A stretch of 64,000 nt of DNA from Nocardioides jishulii (GCF_006007965.1 NZ_CP040748.1:1550001-1614000), one strand, 5' to 3'. Positions 11,868-20,825 are shown, counted from the stretch's first letter. Program-made: numbers and translations. Notes: generated by a model not told the origin, from the letters alone.

Positions 11868-12646
11868 TGAACACTCCCGAGGAACGCCGCCACATCGGCA
11901 CCGACGAGGACGGCATGATCCGTCTGCAGAAGCTGTTGGCGCAGTCGGGCGTGGCCTCGCGACGCAAGTGCGAGGAGCTGATGCTCGAGGGGCACGTCGA
12001 GGTCGACGGCGAGATCGTCACCCGGCTCGGCACGAAGGTCGACCCGGCCACCGCGGTGATCCGCGTCGACGGCCAGCGCCTGCCTCCGATCACCGCCCAC
12101 GTCTACCTGGTGCTCAACAAGCCGCGTGGCGTGGTCTCGACGATGTCGGACCCCGAGGGGCGGCGCTGCCTCGGTGACCTCGTCGCCGACCGTCCCGAGC
12201 GGCTCTTCCACGTCGGGCGCCTCGACACCGACACCTCCGGGCTCATCCTGCTGACGAACGACGGCGACTTCGCCCACCGGATGGCGCACCCCTCGTTCGA
12301 GGTCGAGAAGACCTACGTCGCCGAGGTCGAGGGTGCGGTCTACCCCTCCACCCTCAAGGCGCTGAAGGCCGGCATCGTGCTCGACGACGGTCCCGTCGCG
12401 GTCACCCGGATCAAGGTGGTGGAGGCCGGGCGCGGCAACGCGCAGGGCCGCACCATCGTCCAGCTGGTGATCCACGAGGGCCGCAACCGCATCGTCCGTC
12501 GGATGCTTGACCACGTCGGCCACCCGGTGCTGCGCCTCACCCGCACCAAGTTCGGACCGGTCGACCTGGGGCGTCTGCCGTCGGGGCAGATGCGCGAACT
12601 GACCACGAAGGAGCTGGGCGTGCTTCTGGACAGCGTGAAGCTGTGA
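11867..12646 (+). CDS. rluB: 23S rRNA pseudouridine synthase (RluB/RsuA family)
   Basis: 259 residues. An N-terminal S4 RNA-binding domain (RLQKLLAQSGVASRRKCEEL, from about residue 19) precedes the catalytic domain. The RsuA/RluB signature GRLDTDTSGLILLTNDG contains the catalytic Asp (about 120), and RNRIVRRMLDHVGHPVLRL follows (about 205). RluB modifies U2605 of 23S rRNA in E. coli; the exact site here is not shown. ATG at 11867 overlaps the scpB stop. Its own end overlaps tyrA by 4 bp. The scpB-rlu order matches Mycobacterium. Confidence 0.9.
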   Translation: MNTPEERRHIGTDEDGMIRLQKLLAQSGVASRRKCEELMLEGHVEVDGEIVTRLGTKVDPATAVIRVDGQRLPPITAHVYLVLNKPRGVVSTMSDPEGRRCLGDLVADRPERLFHVGRLDTDTSGLILLTNDGDFAHRMAHPSFEVEKTYVAEVEGAVYPSTLKALKAGIVLDDGPVAVTRIKVVEAGRGNAQGRTIVQLVIHEGRNRIVRRMLDHVGHPVLRLTRTKFGPVDLGRLPSGQMRELTTKELGVLLDSVKL

Positions 12647-13749
12647 GCGACGCGAGCCCTGAGACCCCCGAGACACCGACGCCGCGCCTCGTCGGTCCCG
12701 TCGAGGTCATCGGCACGGGCCTGCTCGGCACGTCCGTCGGACTGGCGTGCCGCCGCGCGGGCCTCGAGGTGCTGCTGAGCGACGTGCTGCCCGAGCACGT
12801 GCGTACGGCCTCGGGCCTGGGCGCCGGGCGCGCCCGCCAGGCGGGGGACCAGCCGCAGGTCGTGGTCGTGGCCGTACCGCCCGACCACCTGGGCCAGGTC
12901 ATCAGCGACGTCCTCACGGCCACGGCGGGCACGGACACCGTCGTCACTGACGTCGGCTCGGTGAAGTCCGGGCCCCTCGCCGCGGTCTCCTCGCACCCCG
13001 AGGTCGCCCGCTACGTCGGTGGCCACCCCATGGCCGGCAGCGAGCGGTCGGGACCGCTGGCGGGCCACGAGGCGCTCTTCGAAGGTCGCCCCTGGGCGAT
13101 CACCCCCCACCTCGACGCCGACGTGGAGGCGGTGGAGACGGTGGAGGAGCTGGTGAAGGCCACCGGTGCCGTGCCGGTCTGGCTCACGCCGCACGAGCAC
13201 GACCGCGCGGTGGCGCGCACGTCCCACGTCCCGCACCTGATGGCCGCGCTCACGGCAGGTCGTCTGGCGACCGCGCCTCCCAACCACCTCGCCCTCTCGG
13301 GCCAGGGTGTCCGTGACGTCACCCGGGTGGCCGAGGGCGAGCCGACGCTCTACGGGCAGATCGTCTCCGCCAACTCCGAAGCCGTCCTCGACCTGCTGGG
13401 CGAGGTGCGTCACCAGCTCGACCAGGTGATCAGCGCCATCCGGACCGGTGACCGGGCCACCCTGGAGGGCGTCCTCGCCCTGGGGGCCGCCGGCACGCGG
13501 GCGATCCCCGGCAAGCACGGCCGCCCGGCACGCCCCATGCGTTCGGTGTGGGTGTCGGTGCCCGACACGGCCGGCCAGCTGGCCAAGCTGCTCGCCCACG
13601 CCGTGGAGAGCGAGGTCAACGTCGAGGACATCCGCATCGACCATGACCCGGCCCGCCCCGTCGGACTGGTGGAGCTGGTCGTGGACGAGGCGCACGCCGA
13701 GCACCTCCTCGACTCTCTCGAATCCCGCGGGTGGACCACCCACCGGTAG
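12643..13749 (+). CDS. tyrA: Prephenate dehydrogenase with C-terminal ACT domain
   Basis: 368 residues. Oxidises prephenate to 4-hydroxyphenylpyruvate in tyrosine synthesis. The NAD-binding Rossmann motif is EVIGTGLLGTSVGLACRRAG (residues ~18-37). The catalytic region shows TDVGSVKSGPL and GGHPMAGSERSGP. The last 75 residues (RSVWVSVPDTAGQLAKLLAHA onward) are an ACT domain, as in feedback-controlled enzymes; tyrosine binding is inference. Insertion of tyrA between rlu and cmk is common in Streptomyces and Nocardioides but not in Mycobacterium. Confidence 0.92.
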   Translation: MSDASPETPETPTPRLVGPVEVIGTGLLGTSVGLACRRAGLEVLLSDVLPEHVRTASGLGAGRARQAGDQPQVVVVAVPPDHLGQVISDVLTATAGTDTVVTDVGSVKSGPLAAVSSHPEVARYVGGHPMAGSERSGPLAGHEALFEGRPWAITPHLDADVEAVETVEELVKATGAVPVWLTPHEHDRAVARTSHVPHLMAALTAGRLATAPPNHLALSGQGVRDVTRVAEGEPTLYGQIVSANSEAVLDLLGEVRHQLDQVISAIRTGDRATLEGVLALGAAGTRAIPGKHGRPARPMRSVWVSVPDTAGQLAKLLAHAVESEVNVEDIRIDHDPARPVGLVELVVDEAHAEHLLDSLESRGWTTHR

Positions 13750-13760
13750 GCTCAGCGCCC

Positions 13761-14450
13761 GTGACCACCGCGCAGACCTCGCCCCGCCCAGGAATCGTCA
13801 TCGCCCTCGACGGACCGTCGGGCTCCGGCAAGTCCAGCACCTCCCGCGGCGTGGCCACGCGACTCGGGCTGCGCTACCTCGACACCGGTGCCATGTTCCG
13901 CGCGATGACCTGGGCGATGCTCCAGGCGGGCGTCGACGTGCACGACGCGGCCGCGGTGGCCGCGTACGCCGCCACCCCGCAGATCGTGTCGGGCACCGAT
14001 CCGCTGGCCCCGACGATCCACGTCGACGGGGTCGACGTCGGCGAGGCCATCCGCGGTGAGGCCGTGACCGGTGCGGTCAGTCCGGTCAGCACGGTGCCCG
14101 AGGTGCGGGCGCGGCTCCTGGAGCTGCAGCGCGAGATCATCGGCGACGGCGACATCGTCGTCGAGGGCCGCGACATCGGCTCCGTGGTCGCCCCCGACGC
14201 GCAGGTCAAGCTCTACCTCACCGCCGACGCCGGAGCTCGCGCTGCCCGCCGGGCCCTGGAGGAGGGCGGCTCGGACGTCGCCGCGACCGAGGCGTCGCTC
14301 CTGGCCCGCGACGCGATCGACTCCTCGCGCACCACGGCTCCGCTCACCATGCCGGAGGGCGCGACCCACATCGACACGACCCCGTACACGCTCGACCAGG
14401 TCATCGACCAGGTCATCGCGCTCGTGCAGGCGGTCCGGGACTCCGAGTGA
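13761..14450 (+). CDS. cmk: Cytidylate kinase
   Basis: 229 residues. Phosphorylates CMP/dCMP. The P-loop is ALDGPSGSGKSSTSRG (about residues 14-29). The CMP-binding region includes YLDTGAMFRAMTWA (~39), and VVEGRDIGSVV (~135) is the cmk signature. GTG at 13761 is chosen; a start at 13731 lies inside tyrA and adds non-family residues. TAGGCT at 13747-13752 is an 8-bp-spaced -10-like element, so an extra leaderless transcript may start here. The stop overlaps plsC by 4 bp. Confidence 0.93.
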   Translation: MTTAQTSPRPGIVIALDGPSGSGKSSTSRGVATRLGLRYLDTGAMFRAMTWAMLQAGVDVHDAAAVAAYAATPQIVSGTDPLAPTIHVDGVDVGEAIRGEAVTGAVSPVSTVPEVRARLLELQREIIGDGDIVVEGRDIGSVVAPDAQVKLYLTADAGARAARRALEEGGSDVAATEASLLARDAIDSSRTTAPLTMPEGATHIDTTPYTLDQVIDQVIALVQAVRDSE

Positions 14451-15190
14451 CCCCGGGCCAGCTGCCACGCAGCAGCGCGGGGCCGCTGGAGGCCACCTGG
14501 CTCGCCCGTCAGGCGCCCCGTGCGGCTGCTGCCGCCCGTCGCTGGTGGGACGTGCGCGTCGCCGGGCTGGAGGGCGTGCCCGAGACCGGTCCGGTCATCC
14601 TTGCCGCCAACCACATCGGCGTGCTCGACGGTCCCTTGCTGGTGGCGTTCGGGCCGCGTCCTGTCCACGCCCTGACCAAGGTCGAGATGTTCCAGGGCCG
14701 GGCAGGACGTCTCCTCACCCGGGCGGCCCAGATCCCGCTCGACCGCCACGCGGTCGACATGGGCGCGGTGCGCAGGAGCCTGCAGGTGCTGCGCGGCGGG
14801 GGAGTGCTCGGCGTCTTCCCCGAGGGGCACCGCGGCCCCGGCACGTACGACGTCGTCCGTGGCGGCGCTGCCTACCTCGCGATGGTGACCGGAGCGGCTG
14901 TCGTCCCGGTCACGTTCTTCGGCACTCGTGAGCCGGGCGGGGCCAAGAACTCGATCCCGAGGCGCGGTGCTCGCATCGACATCGTCTACGGTGAGGCGTG
15001 GCGCACGCCTCAGCAGGAATGGCCCCGGACCCGGGAACAAGTGCGCACCACCACGACGTTGCTCAGGAAGCACCTGCTCGGTGAGCTTGAGCGTGCCCGT
15101 GCCCTGACCGGGCGGGAACTGCCGGGACCTCTCCCGACACCCCAGTCCGACAACATGCCCCGAGCGGGTTCGAAGCGAGGAACACCATGA
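14447..15190 (+). CDS. 1-acyl-sn-glycerol-3-phosphate acyltransferase family
   Basis: 247 residues. PlsC-type acyltransferase of phospholipid synthesis at the membrane. Motif I NHIGVLDG has the His-x4-Asp dyad (about residue 55), and motif III is [10 protein letters not shown] (about 124). The gene lies between cmk and der, where actinobacteria often keep an acyltransferase. It overlaps both neighbours by 4 bp (GTGA at the start, ATGA at the end). Substrate specificity cannot be read from sequence. Confidence 0.88.
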   Translation: MTPGQLPRSSAGPLEATWLARQAPRAAAAARRWWDVRVAGLEGVPETGPVILAANHIGVLDGPLLVAFGPRPVHALTKVEMFQGRAGRLLTRAAQIPLDRHAVDMGAVRRSLQVLRGGGVLGVFPEGHRGPGTYDVVRGGAAYLAMVTGAAVVPVTFFGTREPGGAKNSIPRRGARIDIVYGEAWRTPQQEWPRTREQVRTTTTLLRKHLLGELERARALTGRELPGPLPTPQSDNMPRAGSKRGTP

Positions 15191-16545
15191 CCGACTTCCC
15201 TGACGACGTCAACGCTGACGACGTCACCGGCCCGACGCCGATCCTGGCCGTGGTCGGCCGGCCCAACGTGGGCAAGTCGACCCTCGTCAACCGCATCATC
15301 GGCCGTCGCGAGGCCGTCGTCGAGGACCGCCCCGGCGTGACCCGCGACCGCGTCTCGTACGACGCCAACTGGAACGGCCGCGCGTTCACCGTCGTCGACA
15401 CCGGCGGCTGGGACCCTGACGCCGAGGGCCTCGCTGCGATGATCTCCGGGCAGGCCGAGATCGCCGTCAGCCTGGCCGACGCCGTCCTCTTCGTGGTCGA
15501 CGCCACCGTCGGCATCACCGACGCGGACGCCGAGGTCGTCAAGGTGCTCCGCAAGTCGGGCAAGCCGGTCGTCCTGGCCGCCAACAAGGTCGACGACCTG
15601 AAGACCGAGACCGAGGCGTACGGCCTGTGGAACCTCGGCCTGGGGGAGCCCTTCCCGATCTCGGCGCTGCACGGCCGTGGCTCGGGCGATCTGCTCGACG
15701 CCTGTCTCGAGGCCCTGCCCGAGCTGCCCGAGGAGCGCTTCGACGAGATCGGTGGCCCGCGTCGCATCGCCATCGTCGGCAAGCCCAACGTCGGCAAGTC
15801 CTCCCTGCTCAACCGGCTCGCCGGTGAGGAGCGGGTCGTCGTCGACAACGCTGCCGGCACGACCGTCGACCCCGTCGACGAGCTGATCGAGCTGGGCGGC
15901 AAGACCTGGCGCTTCATCGACACCGCCGGCATCCGCAAGCGCGTCAAGACGGCGTCCGGCCACGAGTACTACGCCTCGCTGCGCACCTCGACCGCGATCG
16001 ACCGCGCCGAGGTCGCCGTGCTGGTGCTCGACGGTGGTCAGTCGATCTCCGAGCAGGACATGCGCATCATCCAGACCATCCGTGACGCCGGCCGCGCCAT
16101 GGTCATCGCCTTCAACAAGTGGGACCTCGTCGACGAGGAGCGCCGCTACTACCTGGAGCGCGAGATCGAGCGCGACCTGGTGCAGGTGCGCTGGGCGCCG
16201 CGGATCAACATCACCGCGCGCACCGGCTGGCACGTGGACCGCATCGTCCCCGCGCTGGAGAAGGCGCTGGAGGGCTGGGAGACCCGCATCGGCACGGGTG
16301 CCCTCAACACCTTCCTGGGCCGCCTCGTGGCTGAGCACCCGCACCCCGTACGCGGCGGCAAGCAGGCCAAGATCCTCTTCGGCACGCAGGCGTCCACGGC
16401 GCCGCCCACCTTCATCCTCTTCACCTCCGGCAAGCTGGACGCGTCGTACGAGCGCTTCATCGAGCGTCGTCTGCGCGAGGAGTTCGGCTTCGTCGGGACC
16501 CCGATCGTGCTGCAGCAGCGGGTGCGCGAGAAGCGCAAGCGCTGA
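15187..16545 (+). CDS. der: Ribosome biogenesis GTPase Der (EngA)
   Basis: 452 residues with the diagnostic tandem G domains. First domain: [12 protein letters not shown] (about 24), DTGGW and AANKVDDL (about 133). Second domain: [12 protein letters not shown] (about 198), DTAGIRKR and FNKWDLV (about 311). The C-terminal KH-like domain ends in the basic RVREKRKR. Der acts in 50S subunit assembly. The ATG overlaps the acyltransferase stop. It is the last gene of the conserved block and is followed by a strong hairpin. Confidence 0.97.
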   Translation: MTDFPDDVNADDVTGPTPILAVVGRPNVGKSTLVNRIIGRREAVVEDRPGVTRDRVSYDANWNGRAFTVVDTGGWDPDAEGLAAMISGQAEIAVSLADAVLFVVDATVGITDADAEVVKVLRKSGKPVVLAANKVDDLKTETEAYGLWNLGLGEPFPISALHGRGSGDLLDACLEALPELPEERFDEIGGPRRIAIVGKPNVGKSSLLNRLAGEERVVVDNAAGTTVDPVDELIELGGKTWRFIDTAGIRKRVKTASGHEYYASLRTSTAIDRAEVAVLVLDGGQSISEQDMRIIQTIRDAGRAMVIAFNKWDLVDEERRYYLEREIERDLVQVRWAPRINITARTGWHVDRIVPALEKALEGWETRIGTGALNTFLGRLVAEHPHPVRGGKQAKILFGTQASTAPPTFILFTSGKLDASYERFIERRLREEFGFVGTPIVLQQRVREKRKR

Positions 16546-16564
16546 CTGACATCAACCGAATGGC

Positions 16565-16603
16565 CGCCGAGGGGCGCAGGACACTGTCCTGCGCCCCTCG
16601 GCG
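16565..16603. terminator. 19-bp stem terminator after der
   Basis: A near-perfect palindrome: the arm CCGAGGGGCGCAGGACA (within 16567-16583) pairs with its complement around the single base at 16584, giving a 19-bp G/C-rich stem. No T-run follows, typical for actinobacterial terminators. It begins 19 bp after the der stop. Confidence 0.85.
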
Positions 16604-16677
16604 CAACTGTGTGTCAACCTGACGAACTGGGCCCCGGTGCTCATGACGGTGACCGTCAGGGCGCGGAGAGTGGGGCC

Positions 16678-16965
16678 ATGTTCACGGACGTGAGACCGCT
16701 CTTCATGGCGCTGCAACTGACTTCCCTCTCCCTGGGCTGCGCCGGCGTCCTGCTCGGCTGGAGCTTGGCTGCGGCGGACGGGGGGATGGACACCGTGGGG
16801 GCAGTGATCCTCGGTCTCTACGGCGCTGGCTGGAGTGCCCTGGGAATGCTGTGGACCGTCTCTGCTGCCTCGGCTCGCGGTCGTGGCGGGACCGGGTGGG
16901 GCACGGCGTGGGTCGGATTCGTCTGGCAGGGGGCAGCAGTGCTGTTCCTGCTCTGGGTGGAATGA
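16678..16965 (+). CDS. Small hypothetical membrane protein
   Basis: 95 residues, not recognised. Three hydrophobic stretches are visible: MALQLTSLSLGCAGVLLGW (about 9-27), TVGAVILGLYGAGWSALGML (about 37-56) and AWVGFVWQGAAVLFLLWV (C terminus). ATG at 16678 has GGAG and GGGG upstream within 14 bp; an upstream in-frame start at 16609 begins inside the der terminator region. It is a monocistronic gene between the der terminator and tRNA-Pro. It could be a real small membrane protein; no function is proposed. Confidence 0.5.
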   Translation: MFTDVRPLFMALQLTSLSLGCAGVLLGWSLAAADGGMDTVGAVILGLYGAGWSALGMLWTVSAASARGRGGTGWGTAWVGFVWQGAAVLFLLWVE

Positions 16966-17071
16966 GGCTGAAGGTGGACCCGCCGAGACGCATCGCCCGT
17001 GGATCGACCCCGAAATGTGCATCAGGATCCCTCTGGGGTAAGTTATTCCCCGTTGCCCGCAAGGGGAACTT

Positions 17072-17145
17072 CGGGCTGTAGCGCAGCTTGGTAGCGCACC
17101 TGACTGGGGGTCAGGGGGTCGCAGGTTCAAATCCTGTCAGCCCGA
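17072..17145 (+). tRNA. tRNA-Pro (anticodon GGG)
   Basis: Cloverleaf: acceptor CGGGCTG/CAGCCCG with discriminator A, D-arm GCGC/GCGC, anticodon stem CCTGA/TCAGG with loop CTGGGGG (anticodon GGG), variable GGGTC, T-arm GCAGG-TTCAAAT-CCTGT with one G-U pair. CCA is not encoded. The 3' half is the integration target for the island that follows. Confidence 0.95.
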
Positions 17146-17150
17146 CCGAA
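17112..17150 (+). repeat. att copy 1 (intact tRNA-Pro 3' end)
   Basis: 39 bp, from CAGGGGGTCGCAGG to CCCGACCGAA, identical to 21354-21392, and its last part to 24891-24907. This copy lies in the functional tRNA and marks the left end of the island. Confidence 0.85.
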
Positions 17151-17159
17151 CAAATCCGG

Positions 17160-17187
17160 CTCTGACCAGTAAACATGCTGGTCAGAG
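17160..17187 (+). terminator. Hairpin after tRNA-Pro
   Basis: CTCTGACCAG and CTGGTCAGAG form a 10-bp stem around an 8-nt loop, followed by CGGGTTTT: a rho-independent terminator for the tRNA. Confidence 0.8.
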
Positions 17188-17252
17188 GCGGGTTTTCGGT
17201 CTCGGAGAGTCGCGGGTTTCCGTTCAGGAAAGACTCGAAGATTTGAACCGCC

Positions 17253-17274
17253 CTCCAGAAACTCTCCATAAACT
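17253..17274. repeat. Tandem 11-bp repeats, left arm of element 1
   Basis: CTCCAGAAACT followed immediately by CTCCATAAACT. The same motif occurs in tandem at 21206-21227, near the other end of the element. Likely arm-type integrase binding sites. Confidence 0.5.
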
Positions 17275-17372
17275 CCTGCCGCGAGCCCGTCGAACGGGCG
17301 CATGGGGTGCCGAGTTCGGACCTCTCACGGACCTCCCCGGTCGTCTCGGACGTCCCTGCGCACCTGTGGGGT

Positions 17373-17606
17373 ATGACCACCGACATCCCTCCCGGACGCG
17401 GCCTGGAGCCGCTGATGAACATCGAAGAGCTCGCCGAATACCTCGGCGTTCCCGTCACCACGATCTACGACTGGCGAGTCGCGGGCAGAGGTCCCTGCGC
17501 CATCCGCGTGGGCCGTTCGCTGAAGTTCGCCGCCTGCGACGTACGCGACTGGCTGGCGCACCATCGCGAGGAGTCTCCGGGCCACCGACCAGCGGATCGG
17601 TCGTGA
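17373..17606 (+). CDS. Excisionase-type helix-turn-helix protein
   Basis: 77 residues. The MerR/AlpA-like winged HTH is clear: MNIEELAEYLGVPVTTIYDW, then AGRGPCAIRVGRSLKFAACDVRDWLAHH, the usual pattern of actinobacterial excisionases beside tyrosine integrases. ATG at 17373 is chosen; an upstream in-frame ATG at 17307 adds a poorly conserved leader. Three bp downstream begins an integrase N terminus, the usual xis-int order, but that integrase is cut off after about 28 codons. It probably bent DNA for excision of element 1. Confidence 0.75.
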   Translation: MTTDIPPGRGLEPLMNIEELAEYLGVPVTTIYDWRVAGRGPCAIRVGRSLKFAACDVRDWLAHHREESPGHRPADRS

Positions 17607-17609
17607 CCC

Positions 17610-19007
17610 GTGGCTAGGCCGCGTACGCCGATCGGCACCTTCGGGGAGATCGACTTCCGCACCAATGCCAACGGCAGCGTGCGGGCTCGGACCCCCGGAA
17701 CCACGTCCTACTCCTGGACCCCTGACGGACAACTCAGTACCGGCGGCCGCACCTACAACGCGCTAGGCCAACTGAAAACCGCCACAGGCCCCGCAGGCGC
17801 AGCCAGTTACACCTACACCGCCACCGGGCAACGCGCCACCATCACCACCGCCGCTGGCACAACCAACTGGTCGTGGGACATCAACAACGCCCTGCCAATC
17901 CTGGCCACATCCACCGCCGCAGGTGACACCACAGCCCACCGCTACCGCCCCACGGGCGAACCCCTCGCCAGCACCACCATCGACGCCCCCGGAGGCGACA
18001 CCCAAACCTTTTACCTCACCGACGCCACCGGATCAGTCAACGAAACCTATGACCAGACCGGCACCGCCCAACGCGCCATCGAGCACGACCCCTGGGGCGT
18101 CCCACTGACCGACACACCCATCGCACCCGGCGCGCCCCCCACCGCCTTCGGGTACACCGGCGCCATCACCGAACCAGGCACCGGCGAGCTCCACCTGCGG
18201 GCCCGCGACTACAACCCCAACTGGGGCCGGTTCACCGCCCCCGACCCCCTCACCCCACCGCCGACACTGGCCAGCATCACCACCTACCAGTACGCCTTCA
18301 ACAACCCCGGCTCCTACACAGACCCCACCGGCGAATGGCCGAAATGGCTCGACGAAGGAATCGAATGGGGAGCTGACAAGGTCAACGACCTCGTCAGCAA
18401 CCCCCAACAAGCCAAGACGGACTTCTCAGCCGGCGTCGTGGGAGGAGCGGCCGGACTCGGAGACCTCGCAGCCAACTGCCACGCAGCCTTCAGGAACAAC
18501 TGCGAGGACTACCTAGCCGGCGGCGGAGTCACCTACGGCAAGAACGCAGCCGACTGGATCAACGAGACCACCGGCGCCGACTCCACCAGCCTCGCGTACC
18601 TTTGCGGCGAAATCTTCGGAATCCCCGGCGCCGGGGCAGCCGGGGGGGCCGGAAAACTCAGCAAGCTTGCTAGGCTCAAGACGCCCGCGGCGACCGCCGC
18701 AAACAGCGCACGGTCAGTGGTCCAAGGCTCAAGGGTCGTATCGGGCCGGTTCCCCCGCTACGCCGCACCGGACGACATCCTGGTCCGACGCGGCAGTGAC
18801 GGTGGGGTCACGCACTACCAAACATATGGTCCCGATGGGCTGCCGATGAAACGAGTCGACGTGACGGGACGTGCTCACGGGGGTGTCGAGACGCCCCACG
18901 TCGTGGAGTTCGAAAGGCACGTCAATCCGGCGACCGGCGAGGTGTTCGTGCGCCCCGGATCAACGGTCCGGCCAGCCACACCAGAGGAGCTGATGGGTCT
19001 TGAATGA
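17610..19007 (+). CDS. Integrase N-terminus fused to RHS/YD-repeat C-terminal toxin module
   Basis: 465 residues, chimeric. Residues 1-28 (RPRTPIGTFGEIDFRTNANG) match the start of an actinophage-type integrase; compare RPSLPVGTWGDFTFTQ in the intact integrase of element 2. From about residue 30 it is RHS/YD-repeat sequence (YSWTPDGQLS, YNALGQLKTATGPAG, LHLRARDYNPNWGRFTAPDP), ending in the RHS core motif near residue 225. The C-terminal 90 residues (THYQTYGPDGLPMKRVDVTG, HGGVETPHVVEFERH) resemble polymorphic-toxin tips, from memory the Ntox24 type. There is no signal peptide or full RHS shell. It is probably an inactive or orphan toxin fragment captured by recombination. Confidence 0.7.
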   Translation: MARPRTPIGTFGEIDFRTNANGSVRARTPGTTSYSWTPDGQLSTGGRTYNALGQLKTATGPAGAASYTYTATGQRATITTAAGTTNWSWDINNALPILATSTAAGDTTAHRYRPTGEPLASTTIDAPGGDTQTFYLTDATGSVNETYDQTGTAQRAIEHDPWGVPLTDTPIAPGAPPTAFGYTGAITEPGTGELHLRARDYNPNWGRFTAPDPLTPPPTLASITTYQYAFNNPGSYTDPTGEWPKWLDEGIEWGADKVNDLVSNPQQAKTDFSAGVVGGAAGLGDLAANCHAAFRNNCEDYLAGGGVTYGKNAADWINETTGADSTSLAYLCGEIFGIPGAGAAGGAGKLSKLARLKTPAATAANSARSVVQGSRVVSGRFPRYAAPDDILVRRGSDGGVTHYQTYGPDGLPMKRVDVTGRAHGGVETPHVVEFERHVNPATGEVFVRPGSTVRPATPEELMGLE

Positions 19008-19455
19008 ATTCGATTCGGAATCTCTTCCCGCATTCCACGCGTGGCGCTCCGGCTTCGAGCCTCCACCTGATGCCTACGCCTACATGGCCGAACATCTGGG
19101 CGTGGCGAGCGCCTTCTTCTTCGCCAGGTTGCTCGCTCCGGATCTCGTTCTCGAGCGGGGATGCGTGCTCCTGAAGGACCGCTACAGCCCAGAGAACTTC
19201 GAGCAGTGGTGGTCGAGCGAGGCGGGCAGTTCCGTGTCCATCGAGCGCGCGGTGAACCATCTCCACCTTTGGGACCTGTTCGAACCAGAAGGTGAAGTTG
19301 AAGAGCGTGCCCTTGAGATCTTGGCTGCGCGTATCGCTCGAAGCTGGGAGCTTCACGCTGCGCAATCGTTCCCGGACCGCGACTTCCAAGTAGACGTCAC
19401 CGACGACTACGGACCCACGATCGTCATGAGCAGTAGGCCCCGGAGTTCACCGTGA
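19000..19455 (+). CDS. Putative immunity protein to the upstream RHS toxin module
   Basis: 151 residues, not recognised by family. It starts at TTG, overlapping the toxin stop by 8 bp, with AGGAG about 10 bp upstream. The product is acidic (EFDSES, FEPEGEVEERALEI) and soluble, rich in Trp/Phe, without membrane segments. The immediate 3' position and overlap with a polymorphic-toxin tip are the classic place for the cognate immunity gene. Its lower G+C at third positions than its housekeeping neighbours suggests transfer. Function is inferred from position only. Confidence 0.55.
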   Translation: MNEFDSESLPAFHAWRSGFEPPPDAYAYMAEHLGVASAFFFARLLAPDLVLERGCVLLKDRYSPENFEQWWSSEAGSSVSIERAVNHLHLWDLFEPEGEVEERALEILAARIARSWELHAAQSFPDRDFQVDVTDDYGPTIVMSSRPRSSP

Positions 19456-19600
19456 TCAACCGGTTGGCCGGCATCTTCGCAGGCGCTCTTTCTTGCGGTC
19501 CTGGGTGCGCCCGGCCGGGTCCGCCCGAGGGGCTGACAATGTGTGGCAGCTTTGTCGCGGTATTCATTGCGCTGTTCCCACCAACCCCGGCGACGGCAAT

Positions 19601-19627
19601 TGAACCGCCCCGGGAAGTCCGGAGGCC
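19601..19627. repeat. Possible relict insertion-sequence end
   Basis: TGAACCGCCCCGGGAAGTCC followed by GGAGGCC resembles the terminal inverted repeat of actinobacterial IS3-group elements, recalled from memory. There is no partner end nearby, so this may be a solo relic next to the complete IS. Confidence 0.3.
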
Positions 19628-19668
19628 CTGGGGTGCCCCGGGAACAGTGGAGACCGGAGGATGGATTC

Positions 19669-20523
19669 TCAGGCCACGGTTGATGGTGCCTGTGCTTCGA
19701 ACTGTACTGGTGAGAGCATTCCGAGTGCGGAGTGTCGTCGCTGTCGGTTGTGCCAGATTTCTAGGTAGTCGAAGATCGCGTTGGCCAGCTCGATCCTGGT
19801 CCGCCAGCGCTGGCGATCGAGGAGCTCGACCTGCATGCGGGACCAGAATGACTCCATCATGGAGTTGTCGTAGCAGTCGCCGATCGAGCCCATCGAGGCC
19901 ACCAGCCCGGACTCCTTGGCGCGGCGGGTGAATGCCCAGGAGGCGAATTGAACTCCCTGGTCGGAGTGGATCACAGTGCCGGTGGGCTGTGAGGGGTCGA
20001 GACGGCTGTCGATGGCCATCCCGAGGGCGTTGGTGACCAGCGCGGCGGTGGGTGAGGAGTCGATGGACCAGCCGACGACGCGTCGGGAGTAGGTGTCGAG
20101 CACGACGGCCCAGTAGACCTTGCCCTCGCGGGTGTGGTGCTCGGTGATGTCGGTGACCCACAGCTGGATGGGCCCGGGGCGGTCGAACTGGCGATTCACC
20201 AGGTCGCTGGCGATCGTGTCGGGCTTGGTCCGGCGCCACTTGGGTCGGCCGCCGACGCCGCGGATGCCCGCACGTCGCATGACGAGCTCGATCTGGCCGT
20301 GGCTGACGGCGATGTGGTGGCCGAGCACCAGCTCGGCATGGATGCGCCGCGATCCGTAGATCCCGCGTGAGGCGAGATGAACCTCCCGGATGACGTCTGT
20401 GAGCCAGGCGTGTCTGATCGCCCGCTGCGAGGGTGGGCGAGCTCGCCAGGCGTAGTAGCCCGAGACTGACACGTCCAGGACTCGGCAGGCGACCTCGACC
20501 GGCAGCCCCTCGTCAGCCATCAC
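19669..20523 (-). CDS. IS3-family transposase OrfB (DDE integrase core)
   Basis: 284 residues. N-terminal HTH_21 part (VSVSGYYAWRARPPSQR), then the rve catalytic core: first Asp in LWVTDITEHH (about 143), second Asp in HSDQGVQFAS (about 205), Glu in MMESFWSRMQVELLD (about 241). The C terminus has the usual HNRQRRHSALGMLSPVQFE. ATG overlaps the orfA stop, so it can be translated alone or as a frameshift fusion. The ORF looks intact, but the IS may be defective because orfA carries a stop. Confidence 0.92.
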   Translation of the reverse strand: MMADEGLPVEVACRVLDVSVSGYYAWRARPPSQRAIRHAWLTDVIREVHLASRGIYGSRRIHAELVLGHHIAVSHGQIELVMRRAGIRGVGGRPKWRRTKPDTIASDLVNRQFDRPGPIQLWVTDITEHHTREGKVYWAVVLDTYSRRVVGWSIDSSPTAALVTNALGMAIDSRLDPSQPTGTVIHSDQGVQFASWAFTRRAKESGLVASMGSIGDCYDNSMMESFWSRMQVELLDRQRWRTRIELANAIFDYLEIWHNRQRRHSALGMLSPVQFEAQAPSTVA

Positions 20524-20825
20524 TGCGATGGCTTCGAACCGCCTTTTGGGGGCACCACCTCTCGGACCAGCTCCATCGCGCGTCGCGTGGCCTTCAGCTC
20601 GGTCTCGAGATCCGTGATGCGTTTGCGGGCGGCGATGAGCTCGGCCTTCTCAGCACTTGTCAGACCGGGGACCAGGCCCCGGTCGATCCGGTCTTGACGC
20701 CGCCAGCTGTAGATCGACTGGTCGCTGATCTGTAGATCACGGGCGACCTCGGCCACGCTGCGCCCTGCCTCCAGCAGATCGAGAACCTATCTCCTGAACT
20801 CCGGCGGGTACCCGCGTCGTCCCAT
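20520..20825 (-). pseudogene. IS3-family OrfA with in-frame amber stop
   Basis: Starting at ATG 20825 the frame reads MGRRGYPPEFRR, then TAG (complement of 20787-20789), then VLDLLEAGRSVAEVARDL, the HTH and the leucine-zipper region (ELIAARKRITDLETELKATR). In related OrfA proteins the stop position is a Lys codon (AAG), so one A-to-T change explains it. Readthrough or internal initiation would be needed for a functional OrfA. The 3' end overlaps the orfB start. Confidence 0.85.
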
